From positions 372,001 through 436,000 of the forward strand of contig NZ_BBWQ01000011.1 in NCBI RefSeq assembly GCF_001463885.1: 64,000 nt of DNA, read 5' to 3'. The notes beneath the pieces were generated by a model. It ran no database searches. It saw only the letters and a program-made list of their open reading frames with translations, and had not been told where the DNA came from. The DNA comes from Aureimonas altamirensis. Its GTDB lineage: Bacteria > Pseudomonadota > Alphaproteobacteria > Rhizobiales > Rhizobiaceae. Of the stretch, positions 1 through 10,000 are shown piece by piece. Every line of letters begins with the position of its first letter. Within the stretch, counting starts at the first letter, position 1. Made by a program: the position numbers and the translations under genes.

Positions 1-464
1 CGAAACAGGAAGATGGCGAAGACCGACAGGAAGAAGGGCAGCATCATCGCGAAATAGCTGTTCAGCATCTGCGTTATCGCCAGGCCGACGAAGAGCGGCA
101 GCGCCAGCGCCTGCATCGGAATGCACAGGGCCGCGATGACCAACGTCATCAGAAGCCGCCGCCCCGGAAACGGCAGCTTTGCCAGCGCATAGGCGGCCGG
201 TACCGCCGTCAGCACCTGAACCACAAGAATGCCGAGGCAGACGATGGCGCCATTGAGCATGAAGCGCGCCATCGGCACCTGCGAAGCGGCACGTACATAA
301 TTGTCCACGGCGTCGAGCGGCGAGACGGTCGGCCACAGCGAAACATCGAAGATCTCGGCCGGCGAGCGCAGCGAGGTCAGCACCATCCAGTAGAAGGGCA
401 GAAGCATGACCGCCGCGCCGACAGCCAGCACGAGGAAGCGGAAGAACTGGCCGGAGCGGGTCAT
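1..464 (-). CDS. Carbohydrate ABC transporter permease, MalG type (3' end outside window)
   Basis: The minus-strand reading frame starts at an ATG at 464 and runs off the left edge, so only about 154 N-terminal residues are visible. They show a first membrane segment after the start, a periplasmic stretch (FYWMVLTSLRSPAEIF), then several hydrophobic segments, as in the second permease of CUT1 sugar importers. The coupling EAA loop would lie beyond the edge. Its start overlaps the stop of the preceding permease (ATGA), so the two are translationally coupled. The substrate cannot be read because no binding protein is in the window. Confidence 0.85.
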   Translation of the reverse strand, partial: MTRSGQFFRFLVLAVGAAVMLLPFYWMVLTSLRSPAEIFDVSLWPTVSPLDAVDNYVRAASQVPMARFMLNGAIVCLGILVVQVLTAVPAAYALAKLPFPGRRLLMTLVIAALCIPMQALALPLFVGLAITQMLNSYFAMMLPFFLSVFAIFLF

Positions 465-1387
465 CAGTAATGCACCTTCCGGTCCATCGAGAGTGTCTGG
501 CCGATGGACAGCACGAGCACCAGCGCCAGGAAGATCAGCGTCAGCGCCGCGGCATATCCGGTGTTGGAATATTCGAAGCCTTCGAGATACAGCGCGTAGA
601 GCACCGTTTCCGAACCCGAACGCCCCTTCGTCAGCACGGCGACGGTTTCGAACACCTTCAGTGCCGATATGGAGGTGGTGACCACGACGAACATCGTGAT
701 CGGCCCCAGCATCGGCCATGTCACCGTCAGAAACCGGTCCACCGGGCTTTTTGCGCCATCCAGCCGTGCGGCCTCGTAAAGATCGCGCGGAATGTTCGTA
801 AGACCCGCAAGAAACAGGACCATGTTGAAGCCGAGCACCTGCCAAATGCCGATCAGCGCCATGGTCGGTATCAGCAGGACGGGGTTGGACAGAAAGTAGA
901 CGGGGTCGAAGCCCAGCGCCCTGATCGCTGCGTTGACCGGCCCGAGCGAGGGGTGCAGCAGGAACTGCCACACCGTCGCCATGGCAACCAGGGTGGCCGT
1001 CACCGGCAGGAAATAGGCGACCTCCCAGAAAGGCCGGCTGCCTTTGGTTCCGTCCACCAGCAGCGCCGCCCCGAGGCCGAGGCCGACCCCGAAGGGAATG
1101 ACGATCAAGGCATAGAGAAGCGTGTTGCCCATGGCCCGCATGAAGACGGGATCGGAAAAGGCGGCAGTGAAGTTGCCTAGGCCGACGAAGCCGAAGGACA
1201 GCGCGCCGAGCTGATAGTCGGTCACGGAAAACAGGCCCAGTGCCGCCATCGGCAGGATGTAGATGCCCAGAAGAAGAAGCACGGCGGGTGCGGCAAAGGC
1301 CAAGCCCACCCAGCGGCGCCGTGACGGACGACGGGCCGCCGTGGCGTGTGCCGTGGCGCCGGAAAGGGCGATGTCGGCGGCGCTCAT
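464..1387 (-). CDS. Carbohydrate ABC transporter permease, MalF/UgpA type
   Basis: A 307-residue inner-membrane permease with about six hydrophobic segments. The cytoplasmic coupling loop EAARLDGAKSPVDRF matches the EAA motif of binding-protein-dependent importers, where it docks on the ATPase. It lies between the ATPase gene (1384-2523, 4-base overlap) and the second permease (ATGA overlap at 464), so the three form one minus-strand operon in the order ATPase-permease-permease. Family membership is clear. The transported sugar or glycerol-phosphate is unknown. Confidence 0.9.
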   Translation of the reverse strand: MSAADIALSGATAHATAARRPSRRRWVGLAFAAPAVLLLLGIYILPMAALGLFSVTDYQLGALSFGFVGLGNFTAAFSDPVFMRAMGNTLLYALIVIPFGVGLGLGAALLVDGTKGSRPFWEVAYFLPVTATLVAMATVWQFLLHPSLGPVNAAIRALGFDPVYFLSNPVLLIPTMALIGIWQVLGFNMVLFLAGLTNIPRDLYEAARLDGAKSPVDRFLTVTWPMLGPITMFVVVTTSISALKVFETVAVLTKGRSGSETVLYALYLEGFEYSNTGYAAALTLIFLALVLVLSIGQTLSMDRKVHY

Positions 1388-2523
1388 GCGGCCACCTTCT
1401 CGCGCGTCCGGACGTCCAGCCGTCTGCCGCCGGCATCGAAAAGATGGATGCGCCGCCGGTCGAACGCGATCCAGGCGGCGCCGTCGCCATCCACGGGCAG
1501 GCTATCGCCGACACGGGTGCGCATGGTGATCTCGACCCCGTCCTCAACCGAAAGGGTCAAATAGCGGTCCGCTCCATGGATTTCGCTGCGGATCAGCCGC
1601 GCCGGCATGCCATCGGTGGCAAAGCGTACGTCTTCCGGGCGGATGCAGACGGTGCAGGAGCCGCGCGCTTCAACGCAGGCGACACCCAGCCTGTAGCCGA
1701 ACACGCCGACCTGCCCGCCGCCGTCGATAGTGGCCGGAACCGCATTGATGGTGGGTGTGCCGATGAAGCGGGCGACGGCAAGGCTGTCCGGACGCTCGTA
1801 CAGCTCGGCCGGCGTGCCCAGTTGCAGGATGCGCCCACCCTCCATCAGTGCGATGCGATCCGACATGGTCATCGCTTCGGTCTGGTCGTGCGTGACATAG
1901 ATGAACGTCGCGCCGAGACGCCGGTGCAGGCCCGCAAGCTCGTCGCGCATATGAGCGCGCAGCTTGGCGTCTAGGTTCGACAAGGGCTCGTCCATCAGGA
2001 AGGCGGCCGGCTGGCGCACCAGCGCACGGGCCAGGGCGACGCGCTGCCGCTGGCCACCCGAAAGCTGGGCCGGACGACGGTCCAGAAGGGCCTCGATCTG
2101 CAGCGTGCGCGCGGCGTCTTCCACCTCGGCGTCGATGGCGCGCATCGCGGCCCGGCGGCCCGGCGCAAGAAGCCCGGCAAGCGGCAGGCGCGCCAGCGCC
2201 GACAACCGGCGCATGCGCAGGGGCGTCGCAATGTTCTGCCGCACCGTCATATGCGGGTACAGCGCGTAGGACTGGAACACCATGGCAAGGTTGCGGTCGC
2301 TCGGATCGCGGTCGGTCACCGTTTCGCCGCCGATGGCGACGGACCCGCTATCCGGCAGCTCCAGCCCTGCGATGAGCCGCAGAAGCGTCGATTTTCCGCA
2401 GCCCGACATGCCGACCAGCGACAGAAACTCGCCGGCGCGTACGCTGAGGTCGATGCCCTTCAGCACCTCGTCCGAGCCGAACCGCTTGCCGATCCCGACA
2501 AGCTCCACCGATTGCGCTGCCAT
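1384..2523 (-). CDS. Sugar ABC transporter ATPase, MalK/UgpC type
   Basis: A 379-residue ATPase that energises the two downstream permeases. Visible parts are Walker A GMSGCGKST (residues 38-46), the Q-loop MVFQSYALYPHM, signature [15 protein letters not shown], Walker B FLMDEPLSNLDAKL, the H-loop YVTHDQTEAM, and a C-terminal regulatory region of the MalK/UgpC kind. The stretch between the Q-loop and the signature (LSALARLPLAGLLAPG) looks about 20-25 residues longer than usual for the family. It is first in the operon; only about 100 bases separate its start from the convergent-side neighbour zntA. Confidence 0.92.
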   Translation of the reverse strand: MAAQSVELVGIGKRFGSDEVLKGIDLSVRAGEFLSLVGMSGCGKSTLLRLIAGLELPDSGSVAIGGETVTDRDPSDRNLAMVFQSYALYPHMTVRQNIATPLRMRRLSALARLPLAGLLAPGRRAAMRAIDAEVEDAARTLQIEALLDRRPAQLSGGQRQRVALARALVRQPAAFLMDEPLSNLDAKLRAHMRDELAGLHRRLGATFIYVTHDQTEAMTMSDRIALMEGGRILQLGTPAELYERPDSLAVARFIGTPTINAVPATIDGGGQVGVFGYRLGVACVEARGSCTVCIRPEDVRFATDGMPARLIRSEIHGADRYLTLSVEDGVEITMRTRVGDSLPVDGDGAAWIAFDRRRIHLFDAGGRRLDVRTREKVAA

Positions 2524-2622
2524 GCCTTGCTCCTAACCTTAGGTGGAGGCATATCGGCTGGTTCCATGACGGGCGCATGAAGCTATTGCTGCGGTTCCAT
2601 GAAAGACGGTTGCCGTCCCGGC

Positions 2623-4911
2623 TTATTGGTGAGAGCGCTCCCGCGTCGGATCGAAGCCCAGAAGACGCAGGGCGTTGAGCGTCACCAGCACGGTCGCGCC
2701 CGTATCCGCCAGGATGGCGATCCACAGGCCTGTGATGCCCAGAACGGAGGTCACCAGAAATACGGCCTTCAACCCCAGGGCAATGGCGACATTCTGGTGA
2801 ATGTTGCCCATGGTGGCGCGCGCCAGCCGGATCAGCGCCGGCACATCCACCACCCTGTCGCGCAGGATGGCCGCATCGGCGGTTTCCAACGCCACGTCGG
2901 TGCCGGAACCCATGGCGACACCGACGGCCGCCTGCTTGAGGGCCGGCGCGTCGTTGATACCGTCGCCGATCATCATGACGCCGCCTTGCGCGCCGATCTC
3001 GCGTACGGTGGCCAGCTTGTCCTCCGGCATCATTCCGGCCTTGAAGTCCACGCCAAGCCCGCCGGCCACCGCCTTGGCCGTACGGGGGTTGTCGCCGGTC
3101 AGCATCACCGCGCCGACGCCCAGCCTCTTCAACTGGGCGATGGCCTCGCGCGCGTCGCCGCGCGCTTCGTCGCGCAGTGCCAGAATCCCAAGCGGACGCC
3201 CCTGCCGGTAGACCGCGACGACCGTCTTGCCTTCGGTTTCCATCGTGCCGGCCAGCTCTGCGCCCTCGGCATCGATGCCGCCTTCGGTCGCCGCATGGCG
3301 CGGCGAAGCGACGACGGCGCGCGCACCGTCCACAATGGCCTCGGCGCCCTTGCCCGGCATGGCCCGTGCGTCGGCGGCGGCCAGCGGAGAGACGCCGTCG
3401 GCGGCCGCGCGCTTCAGCACCGCACGTGCCAGTGGATGGCTCGAGCCGGCCTCGACGGCGGCCGCGACGGCCAGCAGCTCGGCTGCATCCACCCCGGCGG
3501 CGGGGCGGATGTCCACCACCTCCGGCCGGCCATGCGTGAGCGTGCCCGTCTTGTCGAAGGCGACGGTCCGCACCACCGATGTCGCCTCGATCACCGCGCC
3601 GCCCTTCATCAGCAGGCCCTTGCGTGCTCCGGCGGACAGCGACGAGGCGATGGATGCGGGCACGGAGATGACCAGGGCGCAGGGGCAGCCGATCAGAAGC
3701 AGGGCCAGCCCGCGATAGACCCAAATGTCCCAATCTGCACCGAAGGCCAGCGGCGGCACCAGCACCACCAGCGCAGCGACCGCCACGATGGCCGGCATGT
3801 ACCAGCGGCTGAACCGGTCGATGAAGCGCTCGGTGGGCGCCCGCGCCTCCTCCGCATCCTCGACGAGGCGGATGATGCGGGCGATGGTGTTGTCGGAAGG
3901 CTCTTTCGTGACCGTGACGCGCAGGACCGCCTCGGTATTGATGGAGCCGGCGAAGACGGCCTCCCCCGGCCCCTTCGTCACCGGTACGCTTTCGCCCGTT
4001 ACCGGGCTTTCGTCGACGCCGCTGGTGCCGTCGGCGATCTCGCCGTCGGCGGGGATCCGGTCGCCGGGACGCACCAGCACCGTCTGGCCGACGCGCAAGG
4101 TGTCGGCCGCGACTTCGCGCGTCGTGCCGCCATCGTCCAGAAGGGCCGTCTTGGGCACAAGGTCGGCCAGCGCCCGGATGCCGTCCCGAGCCTTGCCGGC
4201 CGCAACGCCTTCCAGCACCTCGCCGACCGCGAACAGGAATACGACGAGCGCGGCTTCCTCGGCGGCGCCGATCCACAGGGCGCCCACCACCGCGATGGTC
4301 ATCAGGCTTTCGATGGTGAAGGGCTGGCCCATGCGTGCCGCCTCGAAGGCCCGCCGCGCAACGGGCGCCACCCCGATGAGGCACGCCGCAAGGAACGCCC
4401 AGTAGCCGTAGCGGGTGCCGGTCAGCATCTCGAAGGCCCAGGCGCAGGCAAGCAGCGCGCCCGTCAGGAGAACGAGCCGGCCCTTGGCGGTGCGGAACCA
4501 GCGCTTGCCCCTGTCGGCGGGGTCGTCGTGGACGTGCCCGCCATGCGCGGCATCCTCCGCCGCGTGGCCATGATCGTGCGGGTCGCCATGATCGTGGTGA
4601 TGCCCGGTCTCGGCGGCGGCGGCATGGCCACCGCAACACGCCCCAGCGTCGCCCTGCTCTTCATGATCGTGCACCGGGCCGCTTTCGCGCGGGGTGATGC
4701 CGTAGCCAAGCCGGCGGACGGCATCTTCCACATCGCCATCCACGCCGACACCGGGGAGAAGGTTGAGCGAAAGACGCTCGCTCATCAGCCCGACCCGGAC
4801 TTCGGAGATGCCCGGCAGCCTGCCAAGCGCATTCTGGACCTTGGTCGCGCACGCGGCACAATCCATGCCCGTGACCGTCCATTCCCGCCGTTGCACGCTA
4901 TCGTCTCTCAT
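2623..4911 (-). CDS. zntA: Zn/Cd/Pb-exporting P1B-type ATPase (ZntA-like)
   Basis: An inner-membrane metal efflux pump of about 762 residues. An N-terminal heavy-metal domain carries GMDCAAC (residues 15-21), followed by a His-rich linker (HHHDHGDPHDHGH). The pump core has the transmembrane CPC motif (GCPCALVIS), phosphorylation loop DKTGTLT and hinge GDGINDAPAL. The last helices carry LGLKAVF and ADTGATVLVTLNALRLL, the Lys and Asp signature of the P1B-2 (Zn/Cd/Pb) group. The frame is open back to an ATG at 4956, but the MerR-type promoter just upstream would make that start nearly leaderless. I therefore prefer the ATG at 4911, preceded by GGGACGGG. Confidence 0.93.
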   Translation of the reverse strand: MRDDSVQRREWTVTGMDCAACATKVQNALGRLPGISEVRVGLMSERLSLNLLPGVGVDGDVEDAVRRLGYGITPRESGPVHDHEEQGDAGACCGGHAAAAETGHHHDHGDPHDHGHAAEDAAHGGHVHDDPADRGKRWFRTAKGRLVLLTGALLACAWAFEMLTGTRYGYWAFLAACLIGVAPVARRAFEAARMGQPFTIESLMTIAVVGALWIGAAEEAALVVFLFAVGEVLEGVAAGKARDGIRALADLVPKTALLDDGGTTREVAADTLRVGQTVLVRPGDRIPADGEIADGTSGVDESPVTGESVPVTKGPGEAVFAGSINTEAVLRVTVTKEPSDNTIARIIRLVEDAEEARAPTERFIDRFSRWYMPAIVAVAALVVLVPPLAFGADWDIWVYRGLALLLIGCPCALVISVPASIASSLSAGARKGLLMKGGAVIEATSVVRTVAFDKTGTLTHGRPEVVDIRPAAGVDAAELLAVAAAVEAGSSHPLARAVLKRAAADGVSPLAAADARAMPGKGAEAIVDGARAVVASPRHAATEGGIDAEGAELAGTMETEGKTVVAVYRQGRPLGILALRDEARGDAREAIAQLKRLGVGAVMLTGDNPRTAKAVAGGLGVDFKAGMMPEDKLATVREIGAQGGVMMIGDGINDAPALKQAAVGVAMGSGTDVALETADAAILRDRVVDVPALIRLARATMGNIHQNVAIALGLKAVFLVTSVLGITGLWIAILADTGATVLVTLNALRLLGFDPTRERSHQ

Positions 4912-4964
4912 CGAACCCGTCCCGAATGCAGGGGCCGCAACGCACGCGGCCATCATGATCCGGG

Positions 4965-4997
4965 AGCTTGCTTCCTCTAGCGACTAGAGGAGCAAGC
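4965..4997 (-). promoter_or_regulatory. MerR-family (ZntR/CadR-type) promoter-operator for zntA
   Basis: The core dyad CCTCTAG-CGA-CTAGAGG (4974-4990, plus-strand reading) sits inside a longer near-perfect inverted repeat (4966-4997). Read on the minus strand, a -35-like TTGCTC (4995-4990) and a -10-like CAAGCT (4970-4965) are separated by 19 bp. A dyad filling an over-long spacer is the hallmark of promoters twisted open by MerR-family metal sensors. No merR-like gene lies in the window, so the regulator would act in trans. Confidence 0.72.
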
Positions 4998-5044
4998 GAA
5001 AAAATCGACGTGCCCGGCACAGGGGCGATGGCAGGGGGTTCGTC

Positions 5045-5635
5045 TCAGGCCGGCGGCCAGGTCCGCATGGTCATTTCCACCACCTGCCGCAGATCTTCCT
5101 TGCTGGCGCCGCTGGCCGCCTGCACGGCGATGCCGTTGGCCACGGTCATGACATAGCGTGCAAGATCCTCCGGATCGGCGCTGTCCGGCAGGTCTCCTGC
5201 GGCTTTCCATTCCTGCATGCGGCGGCAAAGGGCGGCTTCGCTTTCGGCGCGCCGGTCGCACAGTTCCCGCCGGATGGTTTCGCTGGCCTCGCTGCAGACG
5301 AGCGCGCCCTGCACCATCAGGCAACCCTTGGGCTTGTCATCCTCGGCGCCGACACCGGCGAAGCCAAGCAGAAGCATCTCGATCGCACGGCGCGAGGTTG
5401 GCTCGTTCAAGGCATCGCAGGCGGTATCGGAGCGACGCGACGCGTAGCGATCCAGCGCCTTGCGGAACAATTCCTCCTTGTTGCCGAAAACGGCATACAG
5501 GCTTGGCTTGGCGATGCCCATCGCTTCCGTCAGGTCGGACAGCGACGTCCCTTCATAGCCCTGGCGCCAGAAAAGCTCCATTGCCCTGTCGAGGGCCACA
5601 TCGGGATCGAACTCCCGCGGACGGCCGACACCCAT
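5045..5635 (-). CDS. TetR/AcrR-family repressor of the adjacent RND efflux operon
   Basis: A 196-residue regulator. The N-terminal helix-turn-helix reads GYEGTSLSDLTEAMGIAKPSLYAVFGNKEELF, typical of TetR proteins; the C-terminal part is the ligand/dimer domain. A good ribosome site (AGGAAAGGA) precedes the ATG. It is divergent from the adaptor-pump genes starting at 5856. The intergenic region holds one perfect and one near-perfect copy of the same dyad, so it probably represses both directions until a toxic compound binds. The inducer is unknown. Confidence 0.92.
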   Translation of the reverse strand: MGVGRPREFDPDVALDRAMELFWRQGYEGTSLSDLTEAMGIAKPSLYAVFGNKEELFRKALDRYASRRSDTACDALNEPTSRRAIEMLLLGFAGVGAEDDKPKGCLMVQGALVCSEASETIRRELCDRRAESEAALCRRMQEWKAAGDLPDSADPEDLARYVMTVANGIAVQAASGASKEDLRQVVEMTMRTWPPA

Positions 5636-5681
5636 CGCGTTATTCCTTTCCTGCCTGCAAAACCGTTGTCGTCAACTTTTA

Positions 5682-5693
5682 TACCTATCGGTA
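5682..5693. promoter_or_regulatory. Second TetR operator (imperfect copy)
   Basis: TACCTATCGGTA matches the central TACCGATCGGTA of the 5738-5751 palindrome at 11 of 12 positions. It lies about 50 bases upstream of the repressor gene and abuts a TATAAA read on the minus strand, so it is placed for autoregulation. Confidence 0.6.
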
Positions 5694-5703
5694 AATTAAT
5701 CCA

Positions 5704-5732
5704 TTGACACTTCGGTTCCAAGCCCCTAATTC
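5704..5732 (+). promoter_or_regulatory. Sigma-70-type promoter of the RND efflux operon
   Basis: TTGACA (5704-5709) and TAATTC (5727-5732) are separated by exactly 17 bp. Initiation is expected near 5739, inside the palindromic operator. Confidence 0.7.
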
Positions 5733-5737
5733 ATTTC

Positions 5738-5751
5738 TTACCGATCGGTAA
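5738..5751. promoter_or_regulatory. TetR operator covering the efflux transcription start
   Basis: TTACCGATCGGTAA is a perfect 14-bp palindrome directly after the -10 element. A repressor bound here would block initiation. The local TetR protein is the obvious candidate. Confidence 0.75.
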
Positions 5752-5855
5752 TCAACACTTTCACCGGCGCCCGGCCTCGTCTTCCGGGCATGGACTGCTG
5801 TCGCATGGCGTCAGCCGGCCGACACTCGTCTTCACTCCATTATCAGGAAAACGCC

Positions 5856-7076
5856 ATGTCCAGCATCCAGAGAATCGTGAACTGGGTTGTCGGCATTTTC
5901 GCCACGCTCGCAACGGTGGCCTTCTTCGTCGTCCTGCTCGGCATCGGGTTCGTCGGCCGCAACGCCGGAGCCGAAACGCTCCCGAGCGAGCAGCCAGCCG
6001 CGGTCCCCGCCTCGGTAGCGCGCGTCGAGCGGCGGCCGGTAGAGCTGTGGACACGCTTTTCGGGGCGGCTCGAAGCCGTCGAGCGGGTGGACATCCGCTC
6101 GCGCGTGGCAGGCGCCGTCGAGGCCGCCCATTTCCGCGAGGGCAGCCTGGTCGAGAAGGGAGCGCCGCTTCTGACCATCGATCCGGCGCCCTACCAGGCC
6201 GCGGTCTCGCGCGCCGAATCCGAGCTGGAAGCCGCCAAGGCACGCCTTGCCTACGCCCGGGGCGAACTGCAGCGCGGCACGCAGCTTCAGGGCAACCGCA
6301 CGATCGCCGTTTCGGAATACGAGCGGCGCGTCCAGGCAAGCCTCGAGGCGCAGGCCCAGTTGGCCGCGGCAGAGGCAATGCTGCGCAGCGCGCGGCTGGA
6401 CCTTGCCTATACCGACATTCGCGCCCCGGTATCCGGGCGCATCGGGCGGCTGGAGGTGACGGCCGGCAACCTCGTCTCGGCCGGTGCCGGCTCGCCCGTC
6501 CTGGCGCGCATGGTTTCCGTCGATCCCATATATGCCAGCTTCGATGCCGACGAGGGCACGGTCGACGGCCTTCTGGCCGCCACGCAGGGGCTGGATCGGG
6601 TTCCGGTCGAGATGGACCTCGCCAACGGCACCATGGTCAGGGGACATATCCAGTTGATCGACCCCAGCGTCGATCCCGAAAACGGCACGGTCGGCATCCG
6701 CGTCGCGTTCTCCAACAAGAGCGGCGCGCTGCTGCCGGGCCAGTTCGCCCGGATCCGCCTCGGCGAGGCGAACGCGGCGCCGGCCATACTGGTGGCCGAA
6801 CGCGCCGTCGGCACCGACCAGGACCGGCGCTACGTCCTGGTGGTCGGGCCGGACGACACGGTGGAATATCGCAATGTCACGCTGGGTCGCGCTTCCGGCG
6901 ACATGCGCGTGGTGGAAAGCGGCCTTGCCGAAGACGAGCGCATCGTCGTCAACGGCCTGCAGCGCCTGCGCCCCGGCGCACGCGTAGAACCGCGGATGGT
7001 GTCGATGGAAACGGGCCAGCCCCTGTCGACACGCACGGCGCAAGCCGAACCGGCAACAGAGCACCAACAGCCATGA
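5856..7076 (+). CDS. RND efflux periplasmic adaptor (AcrA/MexA family)
   Basis: A 406-residue membrane-fusion protein that bridges the pump to an outer-membrane channel. After an N-terminal anchor (VVGIFATLATVAFFVVLLGIGF) come the first half of the lipoyl domain (VDIRSRVAGAVEAAHFREGSLVEKG), a helical hairpin rich in Ala/Glu/Arg, the second lipoyl half (DIRAPVSGRIGRLEV), and beta-barrel and membrane-proximal domains. The start is set by AGGAAA just before the ATG; an upstream in-frame ATG at 5790 lacks such a site. The stop overlaps the pump start (ATGA). No TolC/OprM-type gene is nearby, so an unlinked channel must be used. Confidence 0.92.
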   Translation: MSSIQRIVNWVVGIFATLATVAFFVVLLGIGFVGRNAGAETLPSEQPAAVPASVARVERRPVELWTRFSGRLEAVERVDIRSRVAGAVEAAHFREGSLVEKGAPLLTIDPAPYQAAVSRAESELEAAKARLAYARGELQRGTQLQGNRTIAVSEYERRVQASLEAQAQLAAAEAMLRSARLDLAYTDIRAPVSGRIGRLEVTAGNLVSAGAGSPVLARMVSVDPIYASFDADEGTVDGLLAATQGLDRVPVEMDLANGTMVRGHIQLIDPSVDPENGTVGIRVAFSNKSGALLPGQFARIRLGEANAAPAILVAERAVGTDQDRRYVLVVGPDDTVEYRNVTLGRASGDMRVVESGLAEDERIVVNGLQRLRPGARVEPRMVSMETGQPLSTRTAQAEPATEHQQP

Positions 7077-10000
7077 ACATGTCCCGTTTCTTCATCGACA
7101 GGCCGGTCTTCGCCGGTGTCCTGTCCTTCATGATCTTCCTTGCCGGCCTTCTGTCCATCTTCGCCCTGCCGGTCAGCGAATATCCGGATGTGGTGCCGCC
7201 ATCCATCGTGGTGCGCGCCACCTACCCCGGCGCCAACCCGGCGGTGATCGCCGAAACGGTGGCGACGCCGCTGGAAGAGCAGGTCAACGGCGTCGAGGAC
7301 ATGCTCTACATGTCCAGCCAGACGACCACGGACGGCGTCATGCAGTTGACCGTCACCTTCCGCATCGGCACCGACCCGGACCAGGCTCAGCAGCTCGTGC
7401 AGAACCGCGTCGCCCAGGCCGAACCGCGCCTGCCCGAGGAAGTGCGCCGCCTCGGCGTCACCGTCGTCAAATCCTCTCCCGACCTGATGCTCGTGGTCCA
7501 CCTGACCTCGCCCAACGGGCGCTACGACCTGACCTACCTTCGCAACTACGCCCTCATCAACGTGCGCGACCGGCTGGCGCGGGTGGAAGGCATGGGGCAG
7601 GTGCAGCTTTTCGGCTCCGGCGACTATTCCATGCGCATCTGGCTCGATCCGGAAAAGACGGCGGCGCGCGGCCTGTCGGCCAGCGACGTGGTGCAGGCCG
7701 TACGCGAGCAGAACATACAGGCGGCCGCCGGCGTCATCGGCGCATCGCCCAGCGTGCCCGGCGTCGAATTCCAGCTTTCGGTCAACGCACAGGGCCGCCT
7801 GAAGGATGTCGAGGAATTTTCCGACATCATCGTACGGACGGACCCGGAAACCGGGGCGCTCACCCGCATCCGCGATATCGGCCGGGTCGAGCTGGGCGCC
7901 AGCGACTATGCGCTGCGCTCGCTTCTGTCCAACGAGCCGGCTGTCGCCATACCGGTCTTCCAGGCTCCCGGCTCCAACGCGATCGCCATCGCGGACGAGG
8001 TCCGTTCCATCATGGCCGAGATCAAGCAGACCATGCCCGAGGGCATCGACTACGAGATCGTCTACGATACGACGCAGTTCGTGCGCGCCTCCATCGAGGC
8101 CGTCGTGGACACGCTGCTGGAGGCCATCCTGCTGGTGGTGATCGTGGTCATCGTCTTCCTGCAGACCTGGCGCGCCTCGATCATCCCCCTTCTGGCCGTG
8201 CCCGTGTCGATCGTCGGCACATTCGCGGTCATGTACTTCCTGGGATTTTCCATCAACGCGCTCAGCCTGTTCGGCCTTGTCCTCGCCATCGGCATCGTCG
8301 TCGACGACGCCATCGTGGTCGTCGAGAATGTCGAGCGCAACATCGAGAACGGCCTTGCCCCGCGCGAGGCCACCTACAAGGCCATGAGCGAGGTGTCGGG
8401 CCCGATCATCGCCATCGCACTGGTGCTGGTGGCCGTCTTCGTGCCGCTGGCCTTCATCTCGGGCCTGACGGGGCAGTTCTACCGTCAGTTCGCGTTGACG
8501 CTCGCCATCTCCACCGTCATCTCGGCCTTCAACTCGCTGACATTGTCGCCGGCGCTGGCGGCTCTGCTGCTGCGTGGCCACGATGCCCCGAAAGACCGCC
8601 TCACGCGGTTCCTGGACCGGACCCTCGGATGGTTCTTCCGCGGCTTCAACCGCTTCTTCGGGGCAAGTTCCAGGCGCTACGGCAACGGGTTGGGCGGCGT
8701 CATATCCCGCAAGGGCATTACGCTGGGGCTCTACGTGCTCATGGTGGCCATGACGGCGGTGCTGTTCAACTCCGTGCCGGGCGGCTTCGTACCGGCGCAG
8801 GACAAACAGTATCTCGTCGGCTTCGCGCAGCTACCCGACGGCGCCTCGCTGGATCGGACGGAAAAGGTGGTGCGGGCCATGGGCGACATCGCGCTGGAGA
8901 CGCCGGGCGTCGAAAGCACGATCGCCTTCCCCGGCCTGTCGATCAACGGCTTCACCAACTCGTCCAATGCCGGCGTCGTGTTTCTCGCGCTCGACGCGTT
9001 CGAGGACAGGAAGACGCCGGAGCTTTCGGCCGGCGCCATCGCACAAAGCCTGAACGGGCGCTTCGCCGGGATCGAGGAGGCCTTCACGGCCATCTTCCCG
9101 CCGCCGCCGGTGCAGGGGCTCGGCACGATCGGCGGCTTCAAGCTGCAGATCGAGGATCGGGCCGGCAACGGGTTCCAGGCCCTCGACGATACGGTGAAGG
9201 CGTTTCTGGCCAGCGCACAGCAGGCGCCCGAGCTTGTCGGCCTGTTCACCGGATACGGCATAGACGTGCCGCAGCTCTTCGCCGATGTGGACAGGGCCCG
9301 TGCCCGCCAGCTTGATGTGCCCATCACCGAGATCTTCAATACGCTGCAAATCTATCTGGGCTCGCTCTACGTCAACGACTTCAACCAGTTCGGCCGCACC
9401 TATTCGGTCCGCGTCCAGGCCGACGCGCCCTACCGCGCACGGGCCGAGGACATAGGCGCCCTGAAGGTGCGGTCCAACACGGGCGAGATGATCCCGCTGT
9501 CGGCCCTCATGAATGTCGATATGGTGTCCGGGCCAGAGCGCGCCTTGCGCTACAACGGCTTCCTGTCGGCCGACGTCAACGGCAACGCCGCGCCCGGCTA
9601 TTCGAGCGGGCAGGCCCAGGAGGCGGTGGAGCGCATCGCGGCGGAAACGCTGCCGCCGGGCTTCTCCTTCGAATGGACGGAACTGACCTACCAGGAGATC
9701 ATCGCCGGCAATTCGGGCCTGATCATCTTCCCGCTCGCGCTGCTGCTGGTCTTCCTGGTGCTGGCCGCCCAGTACGAAAGCCTCACCCTGCCGATCGCGA
9801 TCCTGCTGATCGTGCCGGCCGGGCTGTTCTCGGCGCTTACCGGCATCTGGCTGACCGGCGGCGACAACAACATCTTCACGCAGATCGGCCTGATCGTGCT
9901 TGTCGGACTATCGGCCAAGAACGCCATCCTGATCGTGGAGTTCGCCCGCGAGCTGGAGGCAGAGGGCCGCAACGCCCGCGAGGCGGCCATCGAAGCGGCA

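Noticed and set aside
2599-4980. A 793-codon frame antisense to the P-type ATPase
   Set aside because: It is Arg/Gly/His-rich with no recognisable domain and mirrors the real gene.
4974-4990. Terminator for the zntA side
   Set aside because: The dyad sits upstream of zntA between -35 and -10-like elements and has no T-run in a useful direction. A MerR-type operator explains it better.
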